A DNA stretch of 37,288 nucleotides from a virus (IMGVR_UViG_3300043419_000357:1-37288); one strand, 5' to 3'; positions 23,415 to 30,337 are shown, counted from the stretch's first letter. The notes: generated by a model not told the origin, from the letters alone. Numbers and translations: made by a program.

Positions 23415-23430
23415 TCTTAACATTTGGCGG

Positions 23431-23436
23431 TATAAT
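23431..23436 (+). promoter_or_regulatory. Leaderless promoter -10
   Basis: TATAAT, seven bases before ATG 23444 of the HNH gene. Confidence 0.55.
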
Positions 23437-23443
23437 ATTATTA

Positions 23444-23716
23444 ATGACTGACAAAGAGTTAGAAACCTACAATAAGCAGCAGTATAAAAAGATGCTTGCC
23501 AAGATAAAAGAGGATTCTGGCTGTGTAGACTGTGGAATCAATAATCATATTATCTTAGATTTTGACCATATAAGGGACAAAAGGTATAATGTATCAAGGA
23601 TGATCCATGATGGTTTTTCATGGAAGTCTATCAAGAAAGAGATCGAAAAGTGTGAGGTGGTTTGTGCTAACTGCCACAGGATAAGGACACACAATAGACT
23701 CAACGGCATGGTATAA
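23444..23716 (+). CDS. HNH endonuclease
   Basis: 90 residues. Zinc-binding CVDCG and CANCHR cysteines flank LDFDHIRDKRYNVS, the HNH core, with NCHRIRTHN at the end. ATG 23444 is chosen over an upstream in-frame start because the -10 box lies seven bases before it. It stands directly after the structured RNA, a setting often seen for homing-type HNH genes; it could also be packaging-linked. Its 3' end contains the next promoter. Confidence 0.88.
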   Translation: MTDKELETYNKQQYKKMLAKIKEDSGCVDCGINNHIILDFDHIRDKRYNVSRMIHDGFSWKSIKKEIEKCEVVCANCHRIRTHNRLNGMV

Positions 23717-23717
23717 T
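23709..23717 (+). promoter_or_regulatory. Extended -10 leaderless promoter
   Basis: TGG plus TATAAT, exactly six bases before ATG 23724; overlaps the HNH stop. Confidence 0.65.
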
Positions 23718-23723
23718 TATTGT

Positions 23724-24677
23724 ATGCTAAAAGAAGGCGATTTCGCAATGACGGCTCATGGATCCGATGAAGAGGTTCATATTGGTCAGGTAGTTCATGT
23801 AATGACGGAAGGAATGCTTGGTGTTCCAGGAGGAGAGTATTCTCTTGAAGCAACAAAAGAAAATCCAGCAGTATTAATCCAGTTATTTGAACAAGAAGAA
23901 AATGGATATTGGGAAGCAACTAATCTATACACAGGATGCACGATGTCATTAATGGTCGCTATTGATCCACTTCCGCAAGAACCAGAAGATTCAGAAGTTG
24001 CTATGGCAATGTATGACTCATCAATTGGCAAAGCCTATGATGGCTGTGGTTGCTCAATGTGTAAAGAATTAGATGTAACATGTGAAGAATGCCCACAGTG
24101 CCAGTCTGGTGACTCTAAGTCGAGTTGTTGTGGTGATGTAGTAAAGCAAGCACCTTGCTGGGATGGATATGTTCAAAGAGGAATGAAGCCAGGAGCAAAT
24201 GGTAAGCCTGTTCCTAATTGTGTACCTGCTGCAAAAGCAGATGATCTATTTGAAGATGATGACACAGTTGAATATGAAACAGATTCAGTTGCTAAGGCAG
24301 ATGGATACTCTCCACCAGCAGGAGCAAGATCTGCTGCTCGTAGAGCAATTAAGTTTAAAGAAGATGGTAAGGCTAACGGTGCAGGAACATCTGTAGGTTG
24401 GACTCGTGCAGGGCAGTTAGCAAGAGGAGAATCATTGTCTCTCAGTACTGTTAAGAGAATGTATTCATACTTTTCACGACATGAAGTAGACAAGAAGGGT
24501 AAGGACTGGGGCAACTCAGCAAACCCATCAAATGGATACATCATGTGGTTAGCATGGGGTGGAGATGCAGGTTTCTCATGGTCAAGAGGAATTGTTAATC
24601 GTGAAAAAGACAAGGCGTTGTTTGCTGATTTTGGAAAAGATTACACAAAGGTTCAAAGAGAAAGACATTCACTATAA
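23724..24677 (+). CDS. Phage protein with Cys-rich middle and conserved C-terminal domain
   Basis: 317 residues. N-terminal beta-rich region (1-90), a cysteine-rich part about 110-155 (GCGCSMCKE, CEECPQCQ, CCGD; CWDGYVQRGMKPGANGKPVPNC), an acidic linker, then YSPPAGARSAARRAIKF...TSVGWTRAGQLARGESLSLSTVKRM...GYIMWLAWGGDAGFSW. The last part matches a domain I recall from phage prohead or portal-associated proteins, where its role is not known. Leaderless promoter. Probably a virion or head-assembly protein, uncertain. Confidence 0.7.
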   Translation: MLKEGDFAMTAHGSDEEVHIGQVVHVMTEGMLGVPGGEYSLEATKENPAVLIQLFEQEENGYWEATNLYTGCTMSLMVAIDPLPQEPEDSEVAMAMYDSSIGKAYDGCGCSMCKELDVTCEECPQCQSGDSKSSCCGDVVKQAPCWDGYVQRGMKPGANGKPVPNCVPAAKADDLFEDDDTVEYETDSVAKADGYSPPAGARSAARRAIKFKEDGKANGAGTSVGWTRAGQLARGESLSLSTVKRMYSYFSRHEVDKKGKDWGNSANPSNGYIMWLAWGGDAGFSWSRGIVNREKDKALFADFGKDYTKVQRERHSL

Positions 24678-24805
24678 TGCCAAAGAAAAAAGCAGCAGCG
24701 TTCAATCCTATTCAGATTAAAGATGGTTGGATTGTTAGACTATATAAAGATGGTCGTATCAAATCTAAAGTTGCACCATACGAACCAAAGCATCCTAAAA
24801 AATAA
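24677..24805 (+). CDS. Small basic hypothetical protein
   Basis: 42 residues, ATG overlapping the previous TAA. MPKKKAAAFNPIQIKDGWIV then RLYKDGRIKSK, a short beta hairpin with basic ends. Likely translated with the preceding gene. Function unknown. Confidence 0.6.
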   Translation: MPKKKAAAFNPIQIKDGWIVRLYKDGRIKSKVAPYEPKHPKK

Positions 24806-24809
24806 TATT

Positions 24810-24836
24810 GGGTAGTTTTAAGTCATACCCAGGACT
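24810..24836. terminator. Hairpin at convergent gene ends, copy B
   Basis: GGGTA...TACCC stem with an 11-base loop between converging genes; the inverted counterpart of 15857-15883 (25 of 27 identical). Confidence 0.6.
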
Positions 24837-24842
24837 ATTAAA

Positions 24843-25355
24843 TTATGCTGATAAGATCTTTGCTAAAGCATTAATTGTTGCTGCAAGTCTTCCAATATCA
24901 CGCAACTGTTCTACAGAATATCCTTCTTCTTTTAAAGTTTCGTAATGTGCTTTAACACAAAAATGACACTTTCCAATAATGGATGAAGCAAGGCAATATG
25001 CTTCAAACTTGGCTTTAGTTGTTCCACCATGTGTAGCAATGCCATTCATTCGCAGTTGCGCTGGAAGTCCCTTTAGATTTGGGTCATCTGCCATCTCTAA
25101 GTATGGATACCATATGTTATTTTGAGCCATAATAGCCCCTGCATACAGTGCAGCATCTCTTTCATTTTCATCAGTTGCACTTGCTAAAATAAAGGTTAGC
25201 AACTTTGAATTGCCAGTTGAAACAGCAGCAGAAACTGAAAGGTATAGTGCCTGATCTGGATCAATAGTTGATCTATTAACTACAGAATCAAGATTAAGTT
25301 TAATATCTTTGGCGTATCTAGGAAGGTTTTCACCTAATTGCTCAACCCAAGTCAT
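24843..25355 (-). CDS. ahpD: AhpD-like alkylhydroperoxidase
   Basis: 170 residues. The CxxC active site C130/C133, His137 and Glu118 (KFEAY...GKCHFCVKAHYETL) fall at the same numbers as in the characterised mycobacterial AhpD. AhpD reduces the peroxiredoxin AhpC and has weak peroxidase activity itself. ATG overlaps the ahpC stop (TAATG), so the two are translated as a pair. A full actinobacterial-type AhpCD couple on a phage looks like a host-derived auxiliary metabolic gene set. Confidence 0.93.
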   Translation of the reverse strand: MTWVEQLGENLPRYAKDIKLNLDSVVNRSTIDPDQALYLSVSAAVSTGNSKLLTFILASATDENERDAALYAGAIMAQNNIWYPYLEMADDPNLKGLPAQLRMNGIATHGGTTKAKFEAYCLASSIIGKCHFCVKAHYETLKEEGYSVEQLRDIGRLAATINALAKILSA

Positions 25356-25891
25356 TATAGAGTCTCACCACCAAGAGGTCTATTGCATGCACATAATTCT
25401 CCAGTTTGAAGAGCATCTAGAACACGAAGTGCCTCATCAGCATTACGACCAACATCTAGGTTATTTACAGTAATGTGCTGGATTACATTCTCTGGATCAA
25501 CAATAAATGTTGCACGGAAAGTAACACCAGAAGAGTGATGGATTCCAAGATCGTTTGCAAGTGTATGTGCTGTATCTGCAAATGACCATGAGTTAGTATT
25601 CTTTAAGTCTTCGTGTGCATTACGCCATGCAACCTTACAGAACTCATTATCTACTGATCCAGTTAGTAATACTGCATCACGATCATTAAAATCATTAACT
25701 AGAGCATCGTATGCAACTATCTCTGTTGGACATACAAATGTAAAGTCTTTTGGATAAAATACAAAGATCTTCCACTTTCCAGGAAATGAGTCCTGTGTTA
25801 ATACTTCGAATGATGAATCATCATATGTTAATGCTCCAGGCTTAACTCCAGTAACTGCAAAGTTGCCTAACTTATCTCCAATAGTCTTCAT
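25355..25891 (-). CDS. ahpC: AhpC peroxiredoxin
   Basis: 178 residues, 2-Cys peroxiredoxin. Peroxidatic Cys54 in TFVCPTE, and the resolving cysteines C167/C169 near the C terminus (GELCACNRP) where AhpC of Actinobacteria has its pair. R127 region (TFRATFIVD) fits the active-site Arg. Detoxifies peroxides with AhpD. Preceded by a 100-base leader with competing hairpins and an extended -10 promoter. RBS is weak (AGAGAAG). Confidence 0.95.
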   Translation of the reverse strand: MKTIGDKLGNFAVTGVKPGALTYDDSSFEVLTQDSFPGKWKIFVFYPKDFTFVCPTEIVAYDALVNDFNDRDAVLLTGSVDNEFCKVAWRNAHEDLKNTNSWSFADTAHTLANDLGIHHSSGVTFRATFIVDPENVIQHITVNNLDVGRNADEALRVLDALQTGELCACNRPLGGETL

Positions 25892-25929
25892 GACTTCTCT
25901 TTTCTTTTAGTCTAGTAAATAAATTTAAG

Positions 25930-25992
25930 GACAATATAGTGTTGCAACACACCATAAAATGTTTCCCGACATAGTCTGGCGACTATATTGTC
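25930..25992 (-). promoter_or_regulatory. Switch-like leader of ahpCD
   Basis: In the minus-strand RNA the first bases (25992-25982) can pair with 25940-25930 (11 bp), or 25986-25981 can pair with 25976-25971 (ATAGTC/GACTAT, 4-base loop). The two folds share bases and exclude each other. A 12-bp perfect palindrome GTGTTGCAACAC lies at 25939-25950. Confidence 0.45.
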
Positions 25993-26000
25993 ACACTATA

Positions 26001-26009
26001 ATTATACCA
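26001..26009 (-). promoter_or_regulatory. ahpCD promoter
   Basis: TGG plus TATAAT on the minus strand (26009 to 26001); predicted transcription start near 25994, at the first base of the leader stem. Confidence 0.6.
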
Positions 26010-26013
26010 TGTG

Positions 26014-26086
26014 TACCCCTGGCAGGAATCGAACCTGCGACGCTTGGCTTAGAAGTCCAACGTTCTGTCCACTGAACTACAGAGGT
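26014..26086 (-). tRNA. tRNA-Arg(TCT)
   Basis: Acceptor ACCTCTG/CAGGGGT, anticodon loop CTTCTAA, T arm GCAGG-TTCGATT-CCTGC. Reads AGA. CCA not encoded. Confidence 0.92.
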
Positions 26087-26090
26087 TTAG

Positions 26091-26163
26091 TGCCCCTCAC
26101 TGGATTTGAACCAGTGCTGTAAGGATTTTAAGTCCTCTGCCTCTACCGCTGGGCTAGAGGGGC
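26091..26163 (-). tRNA. tRNA with anticodon TAA (Leu?), class I shape
   Basis: Acceptor GCCCCTC/GAGGGGC, anticodon stem GAGGA/TCCTT with loop CTTAAAA, T arm ACTGG-TTCAAAT-CCAGT. The anticodon reads UUA (Leu), yet the variable region is only about five bases; tRNA-Leu normally has a long arm. Confidence 0.8.
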
Positions 26164-26166
26164 TTG

Positions 26167-26237
26167 CTTCTCCCCTAGGACTCGAACCTAGATTGCTGGT
26201 GCCAAAAACCAGAGTCCTGCCATTGGACGAAGGAGAA
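26167..26237 (-). tRNA. tRNA-Gln(TTG)
   Basis: Acceptor TTCTCCT/GGGAGAA, anticodon stem CTGGT/ACCAG with loop TTTTGGC, T arm CTAGG-TTCGAGT-CCTAG. Confidence 0.92.
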
Positions 26238-26377
26238 AAATGTCGGGTCAGTTTATAGAGCACCACACTGTAAGGACCTTCACCGCATGCCCCGACGACA
26301 TGGTGCAGTAGACTCCTAGTTGCCCCTGCATCTTGCCGTAAACAGTAACCAGTGACTGCGATAACAAGAGTTTCCTG
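26238..26377. other. Gene-free spacer in the tRNA array, structured
   Basis: 140 bases with no ORF of note. GTCGGG and CCCGAC flank a plus-strand stretch CAGTTTATAGAGCACC that looks like a tRNA D arm, but no T arm or matching anticodon stem is found. May be a decayed tRNA or a separate RNA. Confidence 0.4.
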
Positions 26378-26448
26378 CGCCGTCTCTAGGAGTCGAACCT
26401 AGGCTTACCGCTTTGGAGACGGTAGTGCTTCCGTAACACTTAGACGAC
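26378..26448 (-). tRNA. tRNA-Trp(CCA)
   Basis: Acceptor GTCGTCT/AGACGGC, anticodon stem ACCGT/GCGGT with loop CTCCAAA, T arm CTAGG-TTCGACT-CCTAG. Confidence 0.92.
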
Positions 26449-26576
26449 AAATGATCAACAAGTCTACGAGCAGACTAACTTATTGATCTGATATATGAGG
26501 ATTTACATAAGCCCGTTGTCCTCCAGTTGTCCCCGTCGGGAGACAGATGTTTCACTGCAACTCAACCTTAATATCG
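26449..26576. other. Second structured spacer in the tRNA array
   Basis: 128 bases, no tRNA. GATCAA/TTGATC with an inner AGTCT/AGACT hairpin at about 26453-26492, and a 7-bp hairpin (TGTCCCC with GGGAGACA, loop GTCG-like) near 26528-26545. Function unknown; could be processing signals or small RNAs. Confidence 0.35.
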
Positions 26577-26650
26577 TACATCTGGAAGGACTTGAACCTT
26601 CGGCTCTCTGCATATAAGGCAGGTACTCTAACCAACTGAGTTACAGATGT
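26577..26650 (-). tRNA. tRNA-Ile(TAT)
   Basis: Acceptor ACATCTG/CAGATGT, anticodon loop CTTATAT, T arm GAAGG-TTCAAGT-CCTTC. Reads AUA. First anticodon-stem pair is C-A. Confidence 0.88.
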
Positions 26651-26651
26651 G

Positions 26652-26723
26652 TAGCCCCAACGGGAGTCGAACCCGTCTTGCCAGATTGAAAATCTGGAGT
26701 CCTAACCGATAGACGATGGAGCC
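26652..26723 (-). tRNA. tRNA-Glu(TTC)
   Basis: Acceptor GGCTCCA/TGGGGCT, anticodon stem CCAGA/TCTGG with loop TTTTCAA, T arm ACGGG-TTCGACT-CCCGT. Confidence 0.92.
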
Positions 26724-26727
26724 ATTG

Positions 26728-26810
26728 CGGAAGTAACAGGATTCGAACCTGTGGATCTTTCGATCTACGATTTAGCAAACCGTTGCATTCGACCACTCTG
26801 CCATACTTCC
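26728..26810 (-). tRNA. tRNA-Ser(GCT)
   Basis: 83 bases with the expected long variable arm (AGATC GAAA GATC). Acceptor GGAAGTA/TACTTCC, anticodon loop TTGCTAA, T arm ACAGG-TTCGAAT-CCTGT. Confidence 0.93.
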
Positions 26811-26816
26811 ATCTTG

Positions 26817-26889
26817 CTGGGGATGCAGGCCTCGATCCTGCGACTTGCGAATTAACAGTTCGCCACTCTACCAACTGAGTTAATCCCCA
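26817..26889 (-). tRNA. tRNA-Asn(GTT)
   Basis: Acceptor TGGGGAT/ATCCCCA, anticodon stem GCGAA/TTCGC with loop CTGTTAA. The T loop reads ATCGAGG, lacking the universal T54. Confidence 0.88.
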
Positions 26890-26899
26890 TGAGTATTAA

Positions 26900-26908
26900 A
26901 TTGTATCA
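26900..26908 (-). promoter_or_regulatory. Possible internal tRNA promoter
   Basis: TGA plus TACAAT on the minus strand between tRNA-Met and tRNA-Asn; the predicted start would be close to the tRNA-Asn 5' end. Confidence 0.4.
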
Positions 26909-26911
26909 TAG

Positions 26912-26985
26912 TACACCAGGTAGGACTCGAACCTACGATAACCGAATTATGAGTTCGGGGCCTTAACCAACTTGGCTACTGGTGC
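26912..26985 (-). tRNA. tRNA-Met(CAT)
   Basis: Acceptor GCACCAG/CTGGTGT, anticodon stem CCGAA/TTCGG with loop CTCATAA, T arm GTAGG-TTCGAGT-CCTAC. Paired acceptor end argues against an initiator; tRNA-Ile2 (modified C34) is possible. Overlaps the carbamoyltransferase 3' end by 23 bases. Confidence 0.9.
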
Positions 26986-28408
26986 CTACTATTATATTAT
27001 ACATGTAATGGCTCTCCCAGTCAAATACATCATTAGCATCATTTAGTAGTGGTTGACCTTTAATGTTTAAACTAGTATTAAGTAAGATTGGTACGCCAGT
27101 TTTTAGATAGAACTTATTTAAAACCCTCCACAAACCACGATGTTGTTGACGATTTACAGTCTGCACTCGTGATGTCCCATCAGCATGAACTACTGAAGGA
27201 ATTAATTCTGGTCTTAAGCACTTAACAGTATACTGCATGTAAGGGCTTGAAAAATCCATATCAAACCATTTAGATGCACATTCTTCCATAACTACTGGAG
27301 CAAAAGGTCTAAATAGTTCTCTCTGCTTTATCTTGTTTACTTTATCCTTGATATCTGGATCTCTTGGGTCAGCAAGAATAGATCTATTCCCTAATGCTCT
27401 AGGTCCATATTCTGATCTACCTGATGCTACTGCGACAATTCCATCCTTCAAGATGCCGTCTACAATTTGCTGAACTGGGTACTCTCCTCCAAGATCATGT
27501 CCAAGATATGGAGACTTCCAATTAAGATGCTTTCCATAAAGGGCAGCAGCAGCACCTAGGGAACTGCCAGCGTCACCTGGATTCGGCATAATCCAAATCA
27601 TGTCAAAGATGTTCCAAAGAAGTGTGTTAGCAGATGAGTTAAGTGCACATCCACCCATGAAGACTAAGTTATTCTTTCCAGTTATATCTTTTGCCATACG
27701 CATAAAGTCGTTTAGTCTTTGTTCGTAAACAACTTGAACTGCTGCAGCAATATCAAACTTATCCTGTTCTGAACTGATCCATCCCCAGTCAGTAATTCCT
27801 TTATGAAAGTTATATTTTTGTCGGGTATATGAAGGGAAATAATCATTAACTTTTTTGTAATGCTTTCTCCAATCACCGTAAGCAGCCATACCCATCATAA
27901 TATATTCTTCTTGGTTTGGCATAAGACCAATTAATTGAGTGAATGCTGAGTAGAACAATCCAAAACTAACAGGATAGTTTTGCTTATATCTAAGTTTAAT
28001 TTTGTCGCCTTGACCTACCCAAATTGTCGAGGTATTGTATTCGCCGATTGCATCAAGAACTACAATAACAGCATCATTAAAATCACTAGTATAGTATCCT
28101 GCTGCTGCATGAGAATAGTGATGACCAAAAGATTTTCTAGGTATGCCATCTATAGTAAACCTAGGCATCCATTCGCCAGATCCACCCCTTAAAGCCAGTC
28201 TAGAGGCCTTTAGAAGTGGCTTCTCGTAGTAGGCTATAGCATTGGGTACCCCATAGGATAAAGCATCATTGATTAGACTATCATTCACATACCAGTCATT
28301 TTTTTGCTTACTATACCTTTCAGCATGTCCAGCAAAAAGAATCTCTCCATCTTTAATTAAAGATACAGATGCGTCGTGTGATGTTTCATTTATCCCAAGG
28401 ATAATCAT
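26963..28408 (-). CDS. NodU/CmcH-type carbamoyltransferase
   Basis: 481 residues. N-terminal Kae1-like ATPase fold: ILGINETSHDASVSLIKDG, GHHYSHAAAGYY (metal-binding HxxxH) and MGGCALNSSANTLLW. C-terminal domain: GRSEYGPRALGNRSILADPRD and LFRPFAPVVMEE, NTSLNIKGQPL. The family transfers carbamoyl from carbamoyl phosphate, through carbamoyl adenylate, to hydroxyls of sugars or antibiotics. ATG overlaps the SGNH gene stop (ATGA). The stop codon lies inside the tRNA-Met gene. On a phage it likely decorates a glycan, nucleotide or virion component; substrate unknown. Confidence 0.93.
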   Translation of the reverse strand: MIILGINETSHDASVSLIKDGEILFAGHAERYSKQKNDWYVNDSLINDALSYGVPNAIAYYEKPLLKASRLALRGGSGEWMPRFTIDGIPRKSFGHHYSHAAAGYYTSDFNDAVIVVLDAIGEYNTSTIWVGQGDKIKLRYKQNYPVSFGLFYSAFTQLIGLMPNQEEYIMMGMAAYGDWRKHYKKVNDYFPSYTRQKYNFHKGITDWGWISSEQDKFDIAAAVQVVYEQRLNDFMRMAKDITGKNNLVFMGGCALNSSANTLLWNIFDMIWIMPNPGDAGSSLGAAAALYGKHLNWKSPYLGHDLGGEYPVQQIVDGILKDGIVAVASGRSEYGPRALGNRSILADPRDPDIKDKVNKIKQRELFRPFAPVVMEECASKWFDMDFSSPYMQYTVKCLRPELIPSVVHADGTSRVQTVNRQQHRGLWRVLNKFYLKTGVPILLNTSLNIKGQPLLNDANDVFDWESHYMYNIIVGTSSQVG

Positions 28409-29370
28409 TTATCTTTTTCTATCTTTGCTATAAAACTATCTGCAGTATGCTGTTGCCAGTGAATACCTAGGTGGCTTTTGTCAGATGCAATTTTCCACAT
28501 AGATTTATATTTATCAAAATCTTCTGACTTCATATCGTGAGTAGAGTCGCAATTTTCCTCGTCAAGGTAGTCTACATTCTTTAAAAGTGGATTTGCTAAA
28601 ACCTGTGACCTAATGGTCTCTACAAAAGTATTTCTATTTAAACAAAAATCATCCATAGTAAAAAGGTTTTCTAGAAACATCATTCTTGTTGAGTCATGCC
28701 ATGTTCCCCAATAAAACTTTATATTTAGTAAATTACAAATTGCTTCTATAGTATAGATAGAAGATATATATTGACTAATTGATTCTTCTGTTGAGATCAT
28801 ATATGTTGGATCAGTTGGTAGTTTAATTATTTTATTTTCTATATTGACAGACCCGTTAATGTGGTCAGAGGTTCTTGTATGTGTTATTACCTTCCTAGAT
28901 TTTGAATTATTTCCTTCATTGTCATTCAAATAGAAAAATGATCCTTCGGAAATGTGACTATATCTATGATGATCTGGAAAACATGCTAATACATATTCTG
29001 GAATTCCAACAGTATCTAAGTAAAGAAAAAATGATTCCATGGTTTTTTGTGCACTTGCACCACAAATTCCTAAGTTTGCAACTGTTTTACCAGTTTTTGT
29101 TTCTATAATTGATGGCCAAGTATACTCTTGTGGCACACCTATTCCGTATGTATGCGAGCAACCAAGTGTAACAATTTCTGATGGCTTATTAGGCTGCCAA
29201 TCTTTTTTATCTCTAAAGGTAAAGTTGTTGACATGGTATTGATTAGTATAGTTATCTAGATATGTTTTGTTGTCTACTATATCCATATCATTTAACTTCA
29301 TATTTTTGTTATGCAACTTTAAAGCAAAGTCTAGGTTATATTTTTTAGAATTAGTAGGTGTATTTTTCAT
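28405..29370 (-). CDS. SGNH/GDSL-like hydrolase
   Basis: 321 residues. VTLGCSHTYGIGVP carries the block I nucleophile serine (GxSxxxG), NLGICGASAQ resembles block II, and DKSHLGIHWQQH gives the C-terminal Asp/His block. No signal peptide, so it acts in the cytoplasm. It is related in layout to the protein at 32501-33388. Overlaps the carbamoyltransferase start, indicating a joint modification operon. Could be an esterase, acetyl- or acyl-transfer enzyme on sugars. Confidence 0.75.
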   Translation of the reverse strand: MKNTPTNSKKYNLDFALKLHNKNMKLNDMDIVDNKTYLDNYTNQYHVNNFTFRDKKDWQPNKPSEIVTLGCSHTYGIGVPQEYTWPSIIETKTGKTVANLGICGASAQKTMESFFLYLDTVGIPEYVLACFPDHHRYSHISEGSFFYLNDNEGNNSKSRKVITHTRTSDHINGSVNIENKIIKLPTDPTYMISTEESISQYISSIYTIEAICNLLNIKFYWGTWHDSTRMMFLENLFTMDDFCLNRNTFVETIRSQVLANPLLKNVDYLDEENCDSTHDMKSEDFDKYKSMWKIASDKSHLGIHWQQHTADSFIAKIEKDK

Positions 29371-29449
29371 AGTTACCCTTTTTCTTTTTCTTAAACTTTT
29401 TTAAAGTTTTATATATAAAATATTGAATACTTAATATCATCTAAGTATC

Positions 29450-29593
29450 CTATTTAATCAATATTCCAAAAAAAGTTCCAATAATAAAAGAGCCAATGCC
29501 AACAGTCCAATGATAGTATGTTTTCATGTGTTCTTTAATGATTGCCTGCTTTAGTTCATCAGGTATTTTTTTTAATTTATCATAATCTACCAT
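29450..29593 (-). CDS. Small C-tail membrane protein
   Basis: 47 residues: a charged helix (DYDKLKKIPDELKQAIIKEH) followed by a hydrophobic helix (TVGIGSFIIGTFFGILI) at the end. Lies four bases after the previous small gene. Function unknown. Confidence 0.6.
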   Translation of the reverse strand: MVDYDKLKKIPDELKQAIIKEHMKTYYHWTVGIGSFIIGTFFGILIK

Positions 29594-29597
29594 AAGA

Positions 29598-29771
29598 TTA
29601 ATTCTTTACATTTTGAGATGCATTAATCAGGTGATGCTGAATAATCTGCTCTCTTAAAAATGCCTGCTTACGCTCAAATTTTGACAAGTAAGGCTTTGCT
29701 TGTACTCTCTTCTTATTCTTTACTGCTCGTTTGATCTTATGCTGAGATACTTTATTGTTTGATTTTTTCAT
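29598..29771 (-). CDS. Small very basic protein
   Basis: 57 residues with many Lys and Arg (KIKRAVKNKKRVQAKPYLSKFERKQ). Possibly nucleic-acid binding. No RBS; it begins six bases after the -10 of a consensus promoter, so it is probably the first gene of the SGNH/carbamoyltransferase operon. Confidence 0.65.
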   Translation of the reverse strand: MKKSNNKVSQHKIKRAVKNKKRVQAKPYLSKFERKQAFLREQIIQHHLINASQNVKN

Positions 29772-29777
29772 ATTCTA

Positions 29778-29806
29778 ATGATACCATTCTTTAGGTTGTG
29801 TGTCAA
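29778..29806 (-). promoter_or_regulatory. Consensus leaderless promoter (minus)
   Basis: TTGACA (29806-29801), 17 bases, TATCAT (29783-29778), six bases to ATG 29771. Overlaps the 3' end of the phosphatase gene. Confidence 0.85.
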
Positions 29807-30261
29807 GACTTATTTCCATCCCAATCACCAATTTTTGTAGTAGGGATTCCATACTCTTCCCATAGACGAATAACATTTGGGTTGTCGTCAATAGCATGAA
29901 CAACATTCCAATGATTTTTAATGCTGTGAAGGATGTCTTTTTTGACATCATAATCTGGTCTAAAATCACCATCTTTACGCATATATAGCGCATGGTGACC
30001 AAGATCATGCTTTGCCAACCAGTAGGATGTAACTCCTCTCCATTTTTCAGTTCTAGATGTAACAACTAAAACATGATGCTGATCAAAGAAAGCCCTATTT
30101 AGCATTTCTACAACTTCTAAATTTGGCAGGGCATCAATAGATGCCTCATGAAAAGCGTCATAGTTCCTATCTGGACCACGAACTAAATGAATATAGGGGT
30201 CTACATTTGCAAGAGTGCCATCTACATCAAATATGTATGCTTTAGGCTTAATCTTGGTCAA
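29803..30261 (-). CDS. HAD-family 3'-phosphatase-like protein (TTG start)
   Basis: 152 residues. HAD motifs: FDVDGTLA (nucleophile Asp), VTSRTE, a Lys in DVKKDI and AIDDNPNV. The order and size match the phosphatase domain of T4 PseT/PNKP proteins without the kinase half. The only in-frame start after the upstream stop is TTG 30261, which lies inside the preceding 29-codon ORF. Possibly repairs RNA or DNA 3' ends, or acts on sugar phosphates. Confidence 0.8.
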   Translation of the reverse strand: MTKIKPKAYIFDVDGTLANVDPYIHLVRGPDRNYDAFHEASIDALPNLEVVEMLNRAFFDQHHVLVVTSRTEKWRGVTSYWLAKHDLGHHALYMRKDGDFRPDYDVKKDILHSIKNHWNVVHAIDDNPNVIRLWEEYGIPTTKIGDWDGNKS

Positions 30262-30337
30262 CCTTATAAGTCATTGCAACGTAGCATGCAATGTATCCCA
30301 TAAAAAATGCTGGGATTAAAAATAATACATTAATCAT
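30248..30337 (-). CDS. 29-residue membrane micro-protein
   Basis: One hydrophobic helix (INVLFLIPAFFMGYIACYVA) followed by a short charged tail. A strong AAGGAG RBS lies six bases before ATG and a consensus promoter follows upstream. It overlaps the phosphatase TTG start by 14 bases, so it may serve to couple translation as well as act at the membrane. Confidence 0.65.
   Translation of the reverse strand: MINVLFLIPAFFMGYIACYVAMTYKVDQD

Noticed and set aside
23545-23919. 124-codon antisense frame over the HNH and next gene
   Set aside because: Crosses two well-supported plus-strand genes and their promoter, without its own signals.
26641-26874. 77-codon frame across the tRNA array
   Set aside because: It runs through three clear tRNA genes on the same strand.
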